A stretch of 59,554 bases of DNA, taken from positions 1 to 59,554 of the forward strand of contig JBMOLL010000082.1 of the NCBI GenBank assembly GCA_049325415.1, given 5' to 3'. The notes beneath the pieces were generated by a model that did no database searches, was not told the origin of the DNA, and saw nothing but the letters and a program-made list of their open reading frames with translations. Source of the DNA: JBMOLL01 sp049325415 (lineage in GTDB: Bacteria; Bacteroidota; Bacteroidia; Bacteroidales; GCA-2748055). The stretch's first letter is position 1. Each line of letters opens with the position of its first letter. Positions 16,101-23,328 of the stretch are shown one piece after another. The position numbers were made by a program, and so were the translations under genes.

Positions 16101-17412
16101 CCTGATCGTCGAAGACCTTCCGGTTCATTTCCGGATCATCGGTCCGGTGACGCATCAGTTCGAGGTACAGATCATCGCCAAAAAGCTTTTTGTACTGAAG
16201 AAGGACCTGTTCAGCCGCTTCGACCGACTGTTGCATGATGGCCTGCGGGATCACTCCGCCCAGGCAGGCGGTGGATGCAATGAGCCCTTCGTGGTAAAGC
16301 TCAAGCAATTCCATGTCGATGCGCGGTTTGTAGTAGAATCCTTCGGTCCAGCCCAGGGATACCAGTTTCATCAGGTTATGGTACCCGGTCTTGTTCCTTG
16401 CAAGCAGAACAAGATGGTCATTCCCGTCCAGGTTCTTGTCTTCCTTGGTATGCCGTGATCTCCTGGCCACGTATACCTCGCAGCCGATAATCGGTTTTAT
16501 CCCCCTTTTTCCGGCTTCGGCATGAAAGATCTTGGCGCCGAACATGTTGCCATGATCGGTGATGGCGATGGCCTTCATGCCGTTATCGATAGCTTTTCGG
16601 ATCAGATCGGGGATGCTGGCAGCACCATCCAGTATGGAATACTGCGTATGAACATGCAAATGACAGAACGGGATTTTGGAAAGGTCGATCCCCGAACCTG
16701 CCGATTCTGGATGCTCGCCGGCTGAATCTTCCTGAGAAAAATTGGAGACCAGCTCAATTTCCGCGGCCTGCACCACATCCGGGTGGGCCTTAAGAAAATC
16801 GTCGAACTGCTCCTGGCTCATGCCGGCCTGGGAAAAGGGGATCACCCTGAGGCGCAGCAATTCCAGAAAACAACGTGCCGTGGCATTTACATCTGCCGAG
16901 GCATTGTGGGCCTCACTGAACGAATGGCTGAAAAGAATGTCATGCAGTTCCGCCAGCTTCGGGGCTTTGAATTTTCCTCCTTTGCCGGTGCTGATCCGGC
17001 AATAATCGGTGCTCAGGCGCATTGTGCAGAGCGAGGGCTTCTGCATAAAGCTGTTGGCTATGCCCTTACGGAGATATTCGGCAGCAACAACGTTGATATC
17101 GAAATCGATGTTATGCCCGACTTTTACTGTGGCTTTTTCAAGAGTTGCGGCAAAGGTTTCCAGAACCTCTGTCAGCGGTTTGCCTTCTTTTTTTGCCCGT
17201 TCCGTTGAAATCCCGTGGACCTTCTCCGCTGCATAGGGAATCTCGAATCCCTCCGGCTGAACGATCATATTCCCCGATTCCAGCAAACGCCCGGCACTAT
17301 CATGAAGCTGCCAGGCAAGCTGTACCATCCTTGGCCAGTTATCCAGATCTTCAAGAGGGGCGTTATCCCGTTTGGGAAGACCTGTGGTTTCGGTATCAAA
17401 GATCAGGAACAT
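13180..17412 (-). CDS. dnaE: DNA polymerase III alpha subunit fused to an N-terminal DnaQ-like 3'-5' exonuclease
   Basis: The replicative polymerase, 1410 residues against about 1160 for E. coli DnaE. The extra N-terminus (about 1-190) is a DEDDh exonuclease: FDTETTG, then VGHNIDFDINVV, then HNASADVNAT, all key acids and the His present. A linker leads to the PHP domain (from about 245; HLHVHTQYS, TDHGNMFG) with its metal ligands intact. The palm follows with the catalytic PDIDIDF near residue 651, then fingers, a helix-hairpin-helix (GLGAIKGVGEAAV) and an OB fold (about 1215-1300). The protein thus carries its own proofreading domain and possibly a second, PHP-based nuclease. No tau/beta genes are nearby. 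The start at 17412 is fixed by the exonuclease N-terminus MFLIFDTETTG. Confidence 0.95.
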   Translation of the reverse strand: MFLIFDTETTGLPKRDNAPLEDLDNWPRMVQLAWQLHDSAGRLLESGNMIVQPEGFEIPYAAEKVHGISTERAKKEGKPLTEVLETFAATLEKATVKVGHNIDFDINVVAAEYLRKGIANSFMQKPSLCTMRLSTDYCRISTGKGGKFKAPKLAELHDILFSHSFSEAHNASADVNATARCFLELLRLRVIPFSQAGMSQEQFDDFLKAHPDVVQAAEIELVSNFSQEDSAGEHPESAGSGIDLSKIPFCHLHVHTQYSILDGAASIPDLIRKAIDNGMKAIAITDHGNMFGAKIFHAEAGKRGIKPIIGCEVYVARRSRHTKEDKNLDGNDHLVLLARNKTGYHNLMKLVSLGWTEGFYYKPRIDMELLELYHEGLIASTACLGGVIPQAIMQQSVEAAEQVLLQYKKLFGDDLYLELMRHRTDDPEMNRKVFDDQVFVNRILLDLSRKHQVKVIATNDVHFTNPEDAEAHDHLICLNTGRDLDDPNRMRYTRQEWFKTQEEMREIFGDLPEALANTMELADKVEEYELNTRPIMPYFPLPEGFDNEDAYLRHLTYKGAKKRYPELSDETRERIDFELETIKRMGFPGYFLIVQDFIAAARDMGVSVGPGRGSAAGSAVAYCLGITDIDPIKYDLLFERFLNPDRISMPDIDIDFDEDGREDVLKWVVNKYGHDRVAHIITFGTMAAKMAIRDVARIQKLPLPDADRLAKLVPERPGTTLKKAYAEVEELRKEKSSPNPVVVNTLQVAETLEGSVRQTGLHACGVIIGRNNLMEHIPVCNFKDSELLVTQFDGKHVEDVGMLKMDFLGLKTLSIIKDALLNIKESQGVDIDISTIPLDDKKTFELYSRGDTTALFQFESAGMKKYLRELKPNRFEDLIAMNALYRPGPMEYIPSFVNRKHGREPISYDLPEMEEYLKDTYGITVYQEQVMLLSRKLAGFTRGQADSLRKAMGKKIRHMMDDLKVKFVEGCDKNGYDRKIVEKIWTDWEAFAEYAFNKSHSTCYAYVSYQTAYLKAHYPAEFMAAVLSRNITDIKKIGLFMDECRRMGISVLGPDVNESNVRFTVNRNGDIRFGLGAIKGVGEAAVQGLINERKKGGLYKDIYDFVERNELSTVNRKTMEGLAVAGGFDCFPDITRSQYIEVPENDPSFIEQLIKYGNKIQFERKTPQQNLFGEIHQAAVTRPMPPDIPEWHLLDKINREKELIGIYLTAHPLDRFKAEITSFTRHTLHDLTDLKALRGNELSFCGIVKTARDAVDQWKNKPNLIAVLEDYSETYTLRLKNDNYVNFKHYFAPGVAVLIRAQINEWSPPSEPGKVVYSLNIKQVFMLADVREKLVKAVKLEIGLDAVNEQLITDLQNFTIPGKGKLLKFSIIDPANKVKVDLFSRNRQVELTDKFLTYLEENPDISYKLT

Positions 17413-17875
17413 GGCTCAGGTCGGCGGTTTTTATGTGTAGTTGTTTGTTATGCTCTTGTATTACAATAGATTGACACTTATTGCCGGCTTTTGAAATACA
17501 CAGGTAAAGGTATCAAAAATGAGCGCAACCCGGTCATGTGTTGAAAAGTTGTTCAGGGAAATTCATTATTTCCGGACGCCCGACGGCGATTAGGGCATAT
17601 AGCAGAGCAGTGGAAAAAGAAGTACAGCAGGAAAAACAAATATGAACACGGACTGTCTGATTATTAGGCTGAAAATATGGTTCCCGGCATGGAGCTGACA
17701 GAACAGGAATACATCTGTCCGTTCCTCACCCTTGCATCTGCTCCGGAAGACGCTGGTGCGGGCCGGGTGTTTCCCGCTTACAAAACCTGCTTGAAGAACA
17801 TGCAGGCAAAGGCTTGCAGAAATTCGAATAATTATTAATTTCGGTTGAATTTTGTTTCAATTAAAACCCACTACA
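17413..17875. other. Intergenic stretch between divergent dnaE and the beta-helix lipoprotein
   Basis: These 463 bases hold no convincing gene. A 49-codon Cys-containing frame begins near 17692 but has no recognisable pattern. The 60 bases before 17876 are AT-rich and probably carry the lipoprotein promoter, without an exact TAnnTTTG match. Confidence 0.5.
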
Positions 17876-19018
17876 ATGAAGAAGTATTATTTTCTATTGG
17901 CAGTAGCAACTCTATTCACTGTGAAAAGTTGTGATCTGTTAAAACCTGAGCCGGAGGTTACAGTTTTGGAAGATATCAACGAACCTACAACCTGGACCGC
18001 TGATAAGGTATGGCTCATAACCGAAGATCTTAGTGTGAATTCGGATCTGACTATTGAACCGGGAACAGTAGTAAAGTTTTCACCAGGAACATCAATGTGG
18101 ATTGGTTATACTGAATACGCTTCAGTTTCAGCTCTCGGAACTTCTGATAAACCAATCGTTTTCACATCTTCAGCATCGAATCCTCAGGCCGGTGACTGGA
18201 ATGGTATTTATTTTTATGCCGCAAACTCTGCAACAGGAACGAAATTTACCTATTGTACATTTGAGTATGGTGGCGGTGCTGGACAATGGAGCGGCATTCT
18301 TGAACTTAATGACACAAAAATTACGTTGGAAAACTGCACCGTGCGGCACTCGGGGAACGCCGGTATCTACATGTATTATGAAGGACAGTTCACCTCTTTT
18401 AAGAACAATCTTATTGAAGACTGTGCACTGCATTGCATTACCTGCGGTGCTTCAGCCGTTTCAACCATCGAAGCCAACAACAGTATAATTCCAACGGGTA
18501 ACTACGGGATAGAGTGTGGCGGTGTTCTGAAAGGCAACTCTACATGGCACAAATTTGAAGCACCCTATATAATAACCGATGATCTGGATGTTGGAAATGA
18601 AAGTGGAAATACGGTCTGGACAATTGATCCGGGAGTTACTATCAAACTCGGACCCAGCGTAGCCATCTGGCTTGGTTATTCAGAATATGCCGAGGTACAT
18701 GCAGTTGGAACCTCCGATCTGCCCATTACCTTTACCTCCAATGCTTCTTCACCTTCGAAAGGCGACTGGGACGAGATCAATATCTATCCCAATGTGGCTT
18801 CCTCCAGCGAATTCTCCTATTGTAATTTCTGGTACGGCGGAAGCAACGACTATGGTTTGATTTACATGGACAGCGAAGGGAACGATATGGAAATTTCCAA
18901 CTGCAACTTTGCACACTCTGCTTCCGTGGGAATCTGGGTGGCCTATGGCTCACCAACTCTCAGCAACAACACCTTTGAAGACAACGAAGGTCAGGATGTA
19001 CATTATGATGTGAAGTAA
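17876..19018 (+). CDS. Lipoprotein with two right-handed parallel beta-helix repeats
   Basis: The 380-residue product starts MKKYYF, with lipobox VKSC (Cys at about 19); I chose this ATG over one eight codons upstream because it begins the signal peptide. The mature protein has two homologous halves: residues ~40-190 and ~195-380 share the order ITEDL/ITDDL, TIEPGTVVKFSPG/TIDPGVTIKLGPS, WIGYTEYA/WLGYSEYA, GTSDKPIVFTS/GTSDLPITFTS, and FTYCTFEYGG/FSYCNFWYGG. These are pectate-lyase-like beta-helix turns, but no catalytic residues can be assigned. It is likely a surface adhesin or binding protein. A strong terminator follows. Confidence 0.85.
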   Translation: MKKYYFLLAVATLFTVKSCDLLKPEPEVTVLEDINEPTTWTADKVWLITEDLSVNSDLTIEPGTVVKFSPGTSMWIGYTEYASVSALGTSDKPIVFTSSASNPQAGDWNGIYFYAANSATGTKFTYCTFEYGGGAGQWSGILELNDTKITLENCTVRHSGNAGIYMYYEGQFTSFKNNLIEDCALHCITCGASAVSTIEANNSIIPTGNYGIECGGVLKGNSTWHKFEAPYIITDDLDVGNESGNTVWTIDPGVTIKLGPSVAIWLGYSEYAEVHAVGTSDLPITFTSNASSPSKGDWDEINIYPNVASSSEFSYCNFWYGGSNDYGLIYMDSEGNDMEISNCNFAHSASVGIWVAYGSPTLSNNTFEDNEGQDVHYDVK

Positions 19019-19040
19019 TCCGGGCTGGTACGAGCTATTA

Positions 19041-19069
19041 CAGCCGGGCCGGTCCCGGCTGTTTTTTTT
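19041..19069 (+). terminator. Rho-independent terminator of the beta-helix lipoprotein gene
   Basis: Perfect 8-bp stem CAGCCGGG/CCCGGCTG (19041-19048 with 19054-19061), 5-base loop, followed by eight Ts. It lies 22 bases after the stop codon. Confidence 0.88.
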
Positions 19070-19088
19070 ATGCAAATGAGGGTAATGC

Positions 19089-19119
19089 TTTGTATATTCA
19101 GACAATAGTTTTACCTTTG
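19089..19119 (+). promoter_or_regulatory. rpsP-rimM promoter (-33 TTTG, -7 TACCTTTG)
   Basis: TTTG at 19089-19092 and TACCTTTG at 19112-19119 are separated by 19 bases, matching the Bacteroidota sigma-70 type consensus in sequence and spacing. The transcript should begin near 19124 and have a leader of about 40 bases. Confidence 0.8.
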
Positions 19120-19162
19120 CACCCACTTTTAGACGTAGGTTTAATTTAAAAAGTAAAAGAGT

Positions 19163-19717
19163 ATGCCTGTAAAAATCAGATTACAAAGAAGAGGTCGCAA
19201 ATTTGCTGCGATTTATGACATTGTAGTTGCTGATAGCAGGGCGCCACGGGATGGTAAATTTATTGAGACCCTGGGTCAGTATAACCCCGGTTCCAATCCT
19301 GCAACCATTAATCTCGATTTTAACAAAGCCGTTGACTGGCTTGTAAAAGGCGCTCAACCTACAGATACCTGTAGAGCTATCCTCTCCTACAAAGGGGTTA
19401 TGTACAAAAAGCATCTGCTCGAGGGAGTAAAAAAAGGTGCATTTGACGAAGCTGAAGCTGAGAAGCGTTTCAACACCTGGATGAAGGAAAAAGAAGCCAA
19501 GATCCAGGCCAAGAAAGACAGCCTGAGCCTTTCGAAGAAGGATGCTGCCAAAGCCAAACTCGAAGCTGAATCAAAAGTTCGTGAGGCCCGTGCCCTTGAA
19601 CTTGCGAAGAAAAATGCAGAACTGGCTGCCGAAACCAAAGCCGAAGAGGCTGACGAAGAAGTTGCCGGTGAGGAAGTTGTGGCTGAAGAGGCTTCCGAAG
19701 GTACAGCTGAAGAGTAA
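19163..19717 (+). CDS. rpsP: 30S ribosomal protein S16 with long charged C-terminal tail
   Basis: S16 binds 16S rRNA in the 30S body. Residues 1-80 are the S16 domain (MPVKIRLQRRGRK, ADSRAPRDGKFIETLGQYNP). The remaining roughly 100 residues form a helix-prone tail rich in Lys, Ala and Glu, ending in a very acidic stretch. The total of 184 residues is about twice E. coli S16; long S16 tails are common in Bacteroidota. A strong promoter precedes it and rimM follows 26 bases later, the conserved rpsP-rimM order. Confidence 0.96.
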   Translation: MPVKIRLQRRGRKFAAIYDIVVADSRAPRDGKFIETLGQYNPGSNPATINLDFNKAVDWLVKGAQPTDTCRAILSYKGVMYKKHLLEGVKKGAFDEAEAEKRFNTWMKEKEAKIQAKKDSLSLSKKDAAKAKLEAESKVREARALELAKKNAELAAETKAEEADEEVAGEEVVAEEASEGTAEE

Positions 19718-19743
19718 GTGATATCATCTAAAGCTGATTATTC

Positions 19744-20265
19744 ATGCCCGGCAGGAGGGGTACATTCATCGGAACCTTAGCCAGGCCTCACGGAGTGAGT
19801 GGGGAACTCAGGATGAACATTCATCCCTCTCTTGCGGAAAGCATTGAACCAGGAATCCCGCTGTTCGTCGAAACCGACGGTCAGCGGGTTCCTTTTTTTG
19901 TGGAAGAATCAACACAGGTCGCCGCCGACAGCCTGATACTAAGGCTGAACTTCATTGACAGTCCTGAAGAGGCAGCAAAGTTTGCCGGAGCACGGGTTTT
20001 CAGCAGTCTGGAAGATGACGGGGCAGACAGCCCGCTTTCCGATCTCGGTGAACTTGAAGGCTATACGGTGAAAGATGAAAAAGCGGGAATCCTGGGTGAG
20101 ATCCGTGCCATTGCCGGTCATCCCGATAATCCCCTGTTCGAAATAGAAAGAAACGGAGCCCTTCACCTGGCACCGGCTGCTTCCGAACTTATTGTAAAAG
20201 TGGACAGGAAGAAAAAGATCCTTATAACCCGCCTGCCAGAGGGGATTCCTGGTCTGACTGATTAG
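19744..20265 (+). CDS. rimM: Ribosome maturation factor RimM
   Basis: RimM assists assembly of the 30S head and processing of 16S rRNA, and binds S19. The 173-residue protein has the N-terminal RimM beta barrel (FIGTLARPHGVSGELRM) and the C-terminal PRC-like barrel (LEGYTVKDE, HPDNPLFEI, DRKKKILITRLPEGIPGL). It lies second in the rpsP operon. Its last 44 bases overlap the 3' end of the convergent thioesterase gene. Confidence 0.94.
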   Translation: MPGRRGTFIGTLARPHGVSGELRMNIHPSLAESIEPGIPLFVETDGQRVPFFVEESTQVAADSLILRLNFIDSPEEAAKFAGARVFSSLEDDGADSPLSDLGELEGYTVKDEKAGILGEIRAIAGHPDNPLFEIERNGALHLAPAASELIVKVDRKKKILITRLPEGIPGLTD

Positions 20266-20746
20266 TCATCCTTTCCTCTTTATGAATTTCCGTTTTGCCT
20301 TGCAGCGGCATTTTCAGCGTGATATTCTTGTCGTAGCCCAGGAACTTTGCACGCCAGCTCTCAGGAAGTGACACAGTCGTCATTTTTTCCCGGTTGTAAC
20401 ACACAAGAACGGCACGGTTTGAAGCCCTGATCTCATGCGCTTTCTTGCTGTATACCTGCTGGATCATTCCCATGCTCTTGTTACCGATCGTATCGATGCG
20501 GGTAAAGATCTCCACCTCATCATCAAGCGGGATCGGACTCAGGTAGTCGATGGTGATTGTTGCCACCATTACGGCATAACGGTTCCAGTCGAGCTCCTGG
20601 CCCAGGACCCTGGAAAAATACTGCAAACGGGCAAAGTCAAAATATTGCTGGTATACAGCGTTGTTGACATGTCCAAGCATGTCACAATCGGCGAATCTTA
20701 TCTGTACAGGGGTGCTGTGACGGAATTGAATATTGGGTGATTGCAT
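20222..20746 (-). CDS. Acyl-CoA thioesterase, 4HBT hotdog fold
   Basis: Hotdog thioesterases hydrolyse acyl-CoA or acyl-ACP thioesters. The 174-residue protein has the 4-hydroxybenzoyl-CoA thioesterase pattern VQIRFADCDMLGHVNNAVYQQYF, with the Asp in DxxGHVNN that acts in catalysis. I chose ATG 20746 over 20776 because a -7 box lies between them. The last 14 residues overlap rimM on the opposite strand and form a hydrophilic tail past the hotdog core. The substrate is not known; YbgC-like and fatty-acyl thioesterases look alike here. Confidence 0.88.
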   Translation of the reverse strand: MQSPNIQFRHSTPVQIRFADCDMLGHVNNAVYQQYFDFARLQYFSRVLGQELDWNRYAVMVATITIDYLSPIPLDDEVEIFTRIDTIGNKSMGMIQQVYSKKAHEIRASNRAVLVCYNREKMTTVSLPESWRAKFLGYDKNITLKMPLQGKTEIHKEERMTNQSDQESPLAGGL

Positions 20747-20750
20747 TCGG

Positions 20751-20758
20751 CAAAGGTA
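20751..20758 (-). promoter_or_regulatory. Probable thioesterase promoter -7 box, leaderless geometry
   Basis: The minus strand reads TACCTTTG, then four bases, then ATG 20746, the same spacing as for prmC. It argues for that start and for an mRNA starting at or beside the ATG. The -33 match is poor. Confidence 0.45.
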
Positions 20759-20906
20759 GAAAAAGGTGGAATGCATCAGTAAAAATATCGCTGAAAATCT
20801 TAATCTTCATGCAACAGGCAACAGTTTGATTCGTCTTTCACTCAAACGGATCAGGTAAAATATCAGGAGCCCTCATGGGCAGGAGTCCGTGAAAACGGGC
20901 TTTTCG

Positions 20907-20941
20907 GACCGTGGTGAACAAGGTTTACCACGGTCTTTTTT
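20907..20941 (+). terminator. Orphan rho-independent terminator, possible end of a small RNA
   Basis: A 13-bp stem with one G-U pair (20907-20919 with 20923-20935, 3-base loop AAG) is followed by six Ts. No plus-strand gene precedes it except rimM, which ends 640 bases upstream, and the next gene starts 100 bases later. Further GC-rich hairpins (GCCC-TCAT-GGGC and TCCG/CGGA) lie at about 20865-20906. The simplest explanations are a small RNA of about 100-150 bases ending here, or a structured leader or riboswitch for the gene at 21041. I do not recognise the RNA family. Confidence 0.55.
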
Positions 20942-21040
20942 CAGGTAGAAATATTTTTTCCTCACCGCCACCTTTTTAGCCTTCGTGGTACGAAATTTGC
21001 TATTGTATCATCTGTTTTTCTTTGTAATTCTTCAATCCCG

Positions 21041-22198
21041 ATGAAAAAATATGTATTGATAATCACAGCTTTGCTGATGGTTTCCGGCTATGGGTGTGAG
21101 TTTGAGTCGTACCGCGATTACCAGGTTCCTTCATACGAGGGTGCTTTTACCTGGACCCGGGCTACGGAGCATGCAGCCTGGCCGAACCGGCAGGATTTTG
21201 CTGCAGCAGCTTTTAAAAACCGATTATGGGTTTTCGGGGGATACAATCCCGGACAGGTCAGTGGAGACACCTATTATGAAGATGTCTGGAGTTCGTCCGA
21301 CGGGGTAAGCTGGGACTGTGTTCTAGAAACGGCCCCGTGGAAAGGACGGAGGGGGCACGCAGTTACGGTTTTCAATGACGGGAGCGGCGAGGCACTCTAC
21401 CTCACCGGGGGGTTCTCTGTCGATGAAGAAACCGGGTACCGACAGTACAACAACGATGTTTGGCGTTCCTACGACGGAATTACCTGGACAGAGATCCATG
21501 CCAATGTTGAACAGGAAAAGGTGGATTCAGCTTACTGGTTTCCCCGTATGAATCATTCCTGTGTGGCGCTTACCCAAAGCGATACCTCCTGGCTCTACCT
21601 GATCGCTGGCAGCAGTATGATCCCCGATCACAACGCCCGTTATTCGATGATCTATTTCAGCGATGTCTGGAGATCAAATGATGGTGAGAACTGGACCCGG
21701 CTACACAATAATGATTTCGGGATTCGTTCCGGACAGGCAGTGGCAGTCGACAGTGCCGGCGGGAGGATATACATCCAGGGTGGTATGCACGGGGTGATCT
21801 TTGATGCCGAAGATAATGGAACCCATCCATTACCAGACTGGCACTGGCTGTGGAGTTCAAGTGACGGGGTGAACTGGATACCTGAAAATGATACGGCAGA
21901 TTTTGAACAGGGCTACCTTTTCCGCACCGAGCATCAGATGGCTTTTATCAATAATACTCTCTGGGCTTTCCCGGGTGCCGTTAATTCCAATGTACATTTT
22001 CATTTTGCCCAGGAAAGTCAGTACACCTTCTGGAGAGTCGATCAGGGAAACCTCTGGTCGGTCGATTCAAAAGGATCTGATTTCGATGCCCGCTACAGTT
22101 ATGCCATGGTTGTCATGAACAACAGGGTCTGGATAATGGGCGGAGACACCAATGCCCACGGACCCTCGAATGATGTCTGGTATGGAGAACTCGAATAA
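21041..22198 (+). CDS. Kelch-like beta-propeller lipoprotein
   Basis: The 385-residue protein has a lipoprotein signal (SGYGC, Cys at about 19). The mature part carries repeated kelch-type blades: FKNRLWVFGGYN, SGEALYLTGGFS, SWLYLIAGSS, GGRIYIQGGMH and MNNRVWIMGGDT, each followed by DVW-S-DG-W. This predicts a five- or six-bladed propeller on the cell surface, used for binding; no catalytic signature is seen. The next gene starts 21 bases later and is probably in the same transcript. Confidence 0.88.
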   Translation: MKKYVLIITALLMVSGYGCEFESYRDYQVPSYEGAFTWTRATEHAAWPNRQDFAAAAFKNRLWVFGGYNPGQVSGDTYYEDVWSSSDGVSWDCVLETAPWKGRRGHAVTVFNDGSGEALYLTGGFSVDEETGYRQYNNDVWRSYDGITWTEIHANVEQEKVDSAYWFPRMNHSCVALTQSDTSWLYLIAGSSMIPDHNARYSMIYFSDVWRSNDGENWTRLHNNDFGIRSGQAVAVDSAGGRIYIQGGMHGVIFDAEDNGTHPLPDWHWLWSSSDGVNWIPENDTADFEQGYLFRTEHQMAFINNTLWAFPGAVNSNVHFHFAQESQYTFWRVDQGNLWSVDSKGSDFDARYSYAMVVMNNRVWIMGGDTNAHGPSNDVWYGELE

Positions 22199-22219
22199 AA
22201 CGAAAACTATCCCTTAAAA

Positions 22220-23257
22220 ATGAAAAGTAAATCCGATATGAGGCCCGCAGCAGTATACGGGCATTCAGGAAGAAGCACCGTTCTTCGTGTTGTTTTTCCT
22301 TCACTGTTTTTTGTTTTGCTGCTGAGTTCCGGCAGATTGTTTGCCCAGGAGAGTGGTGAGAAGTTTTCCATTCCGCTCAGGAACTGGGAACTGAGACTGA
22401 TCACACCGGGGCATCTCTATCCTACCTACCTGGCCGATCCGCTGGGTGTGCGTTTCGAGGTCTCCAGTCAGAAGATCCTTTACAGCGATTTCGATTTTCA
22501 GGACAGGATCAACGACGGGAAGGGCTATCTGGGCAAACTGGTCATCAACCCGGGCGTGAGGATCTCACTGCTGCGGTTTTCACCCCAGTCCAATCCAAAT
22601 CTGGGAGTAGAAGTGGATCTGGGTGTGACCGTTCCGACGTTTATGCGCGGCGGGAACCACGACCTGATCGGGGTCGACGGGATCTATTATTTTGCAATTT
22701 CAGGCAGACCCTTTGAATGGCTGAGCCTGCGCTTTTCCAAACATCATATCTGTACCCATATCGGCGATGAGTTCAATTCGGGTACAACCTATTCGGTAAT
22801 CGATTTCGATCCAAACGTCACGCAGTTACCCGTGAGGGACGATTTTATCCTTTCAGCAGCCGTTAAACCCTTCCGTCTGCTGGGACTAAGTCAGCCCGAC
22901 CTGCTTCAGGTCTACGGCGATTTCGGATTTTTCCTGCCCGGTTCCGATTTTATGGGAGAGCGACAGAATAAACCACATTTCGATGCCTATCTGAATCTTC
23001 AGGCAGGGGCAGAACTTGAGTACTATTTTCCATGGAAATTCCTCGGAGGGGTGTATACAGCCTTCAATGTCAGTGCTTACCAGCTCAATTCCTTCTCCCC
23101 GAATTTCTCACTTACCGGTGGCTACCTGTTCCCCCAGACCCTGAACAGCAAAAGACTGAGGATCGGATTTAACTATTATAACGGGCGCAGCCTGAGTAAT
23201 CAGTTCTATAACCGGAAGGAAAAGTTCATTGCCTTTATTGTTGCAGTCGACGTTTGA
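22220..23257 (+). CDS. Outer-membrane beta-barrel protein, resembles DUF1207
   Basis: The 345-residue product has a long n-region and an SPI signal ending FAQ (about residue 42). The rest alternates polar and aromatic residues, as in transmembrane beta strands, and ends in a strand (EKFIAFIVAVDV). It may belong to the DUF1207 family, which has motifs such as LYPTYLADP and many Phe/Tyr strands near the C-terminus; I am only moderately sure. It follows the kelch lipoprotein by 21 bases, suggesting an envelope pair. Function unknown. Confidence 0.75.
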   Translation: MKSKSDMRPAAVYGHSGRSTVLRVVFPSLFFVLLLSSGRLFAQESGEKFSIPLRNWELRLITPGHLYPTYLADPLGVRFEVSSQKILYSDFDFQDRINDGKGYLGKLVINPGVRISLLRFSPQSNPNLGVEVDLGVTVPTFMRGGNHDLIGVDGIYYFAISGRPFEWLSLRFSKHHICTHIGDEFNSGTTYSVIDFDPNVTQLPVRDDFILSAAVKPFRLLGLSQPDLLQVYGDFGFFLPGSDFMGERQNKPHFDAYLNLQAGAELEYYFPWKFLGGVYTAFNVSAYQLNSFSPNFSLTGGYLFPQTLNSKRLRIGFNYYNGRSLSNQFYNRKEKFIAFIVAVDV

Positions 23258-23328
23258 TTTGGATTTCCCGGCTCATTACTTAAATTTACGGCAGAAACTA
23301 CCGCTAAAACGGACCTAAACTGCTGCAG

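Noticed and set aside
17692..17841. 49-codon Cys-containing ORF
   Set aside because: No membrane segment, repeat of Cys spacing or start signal that would distinguish it from chance.
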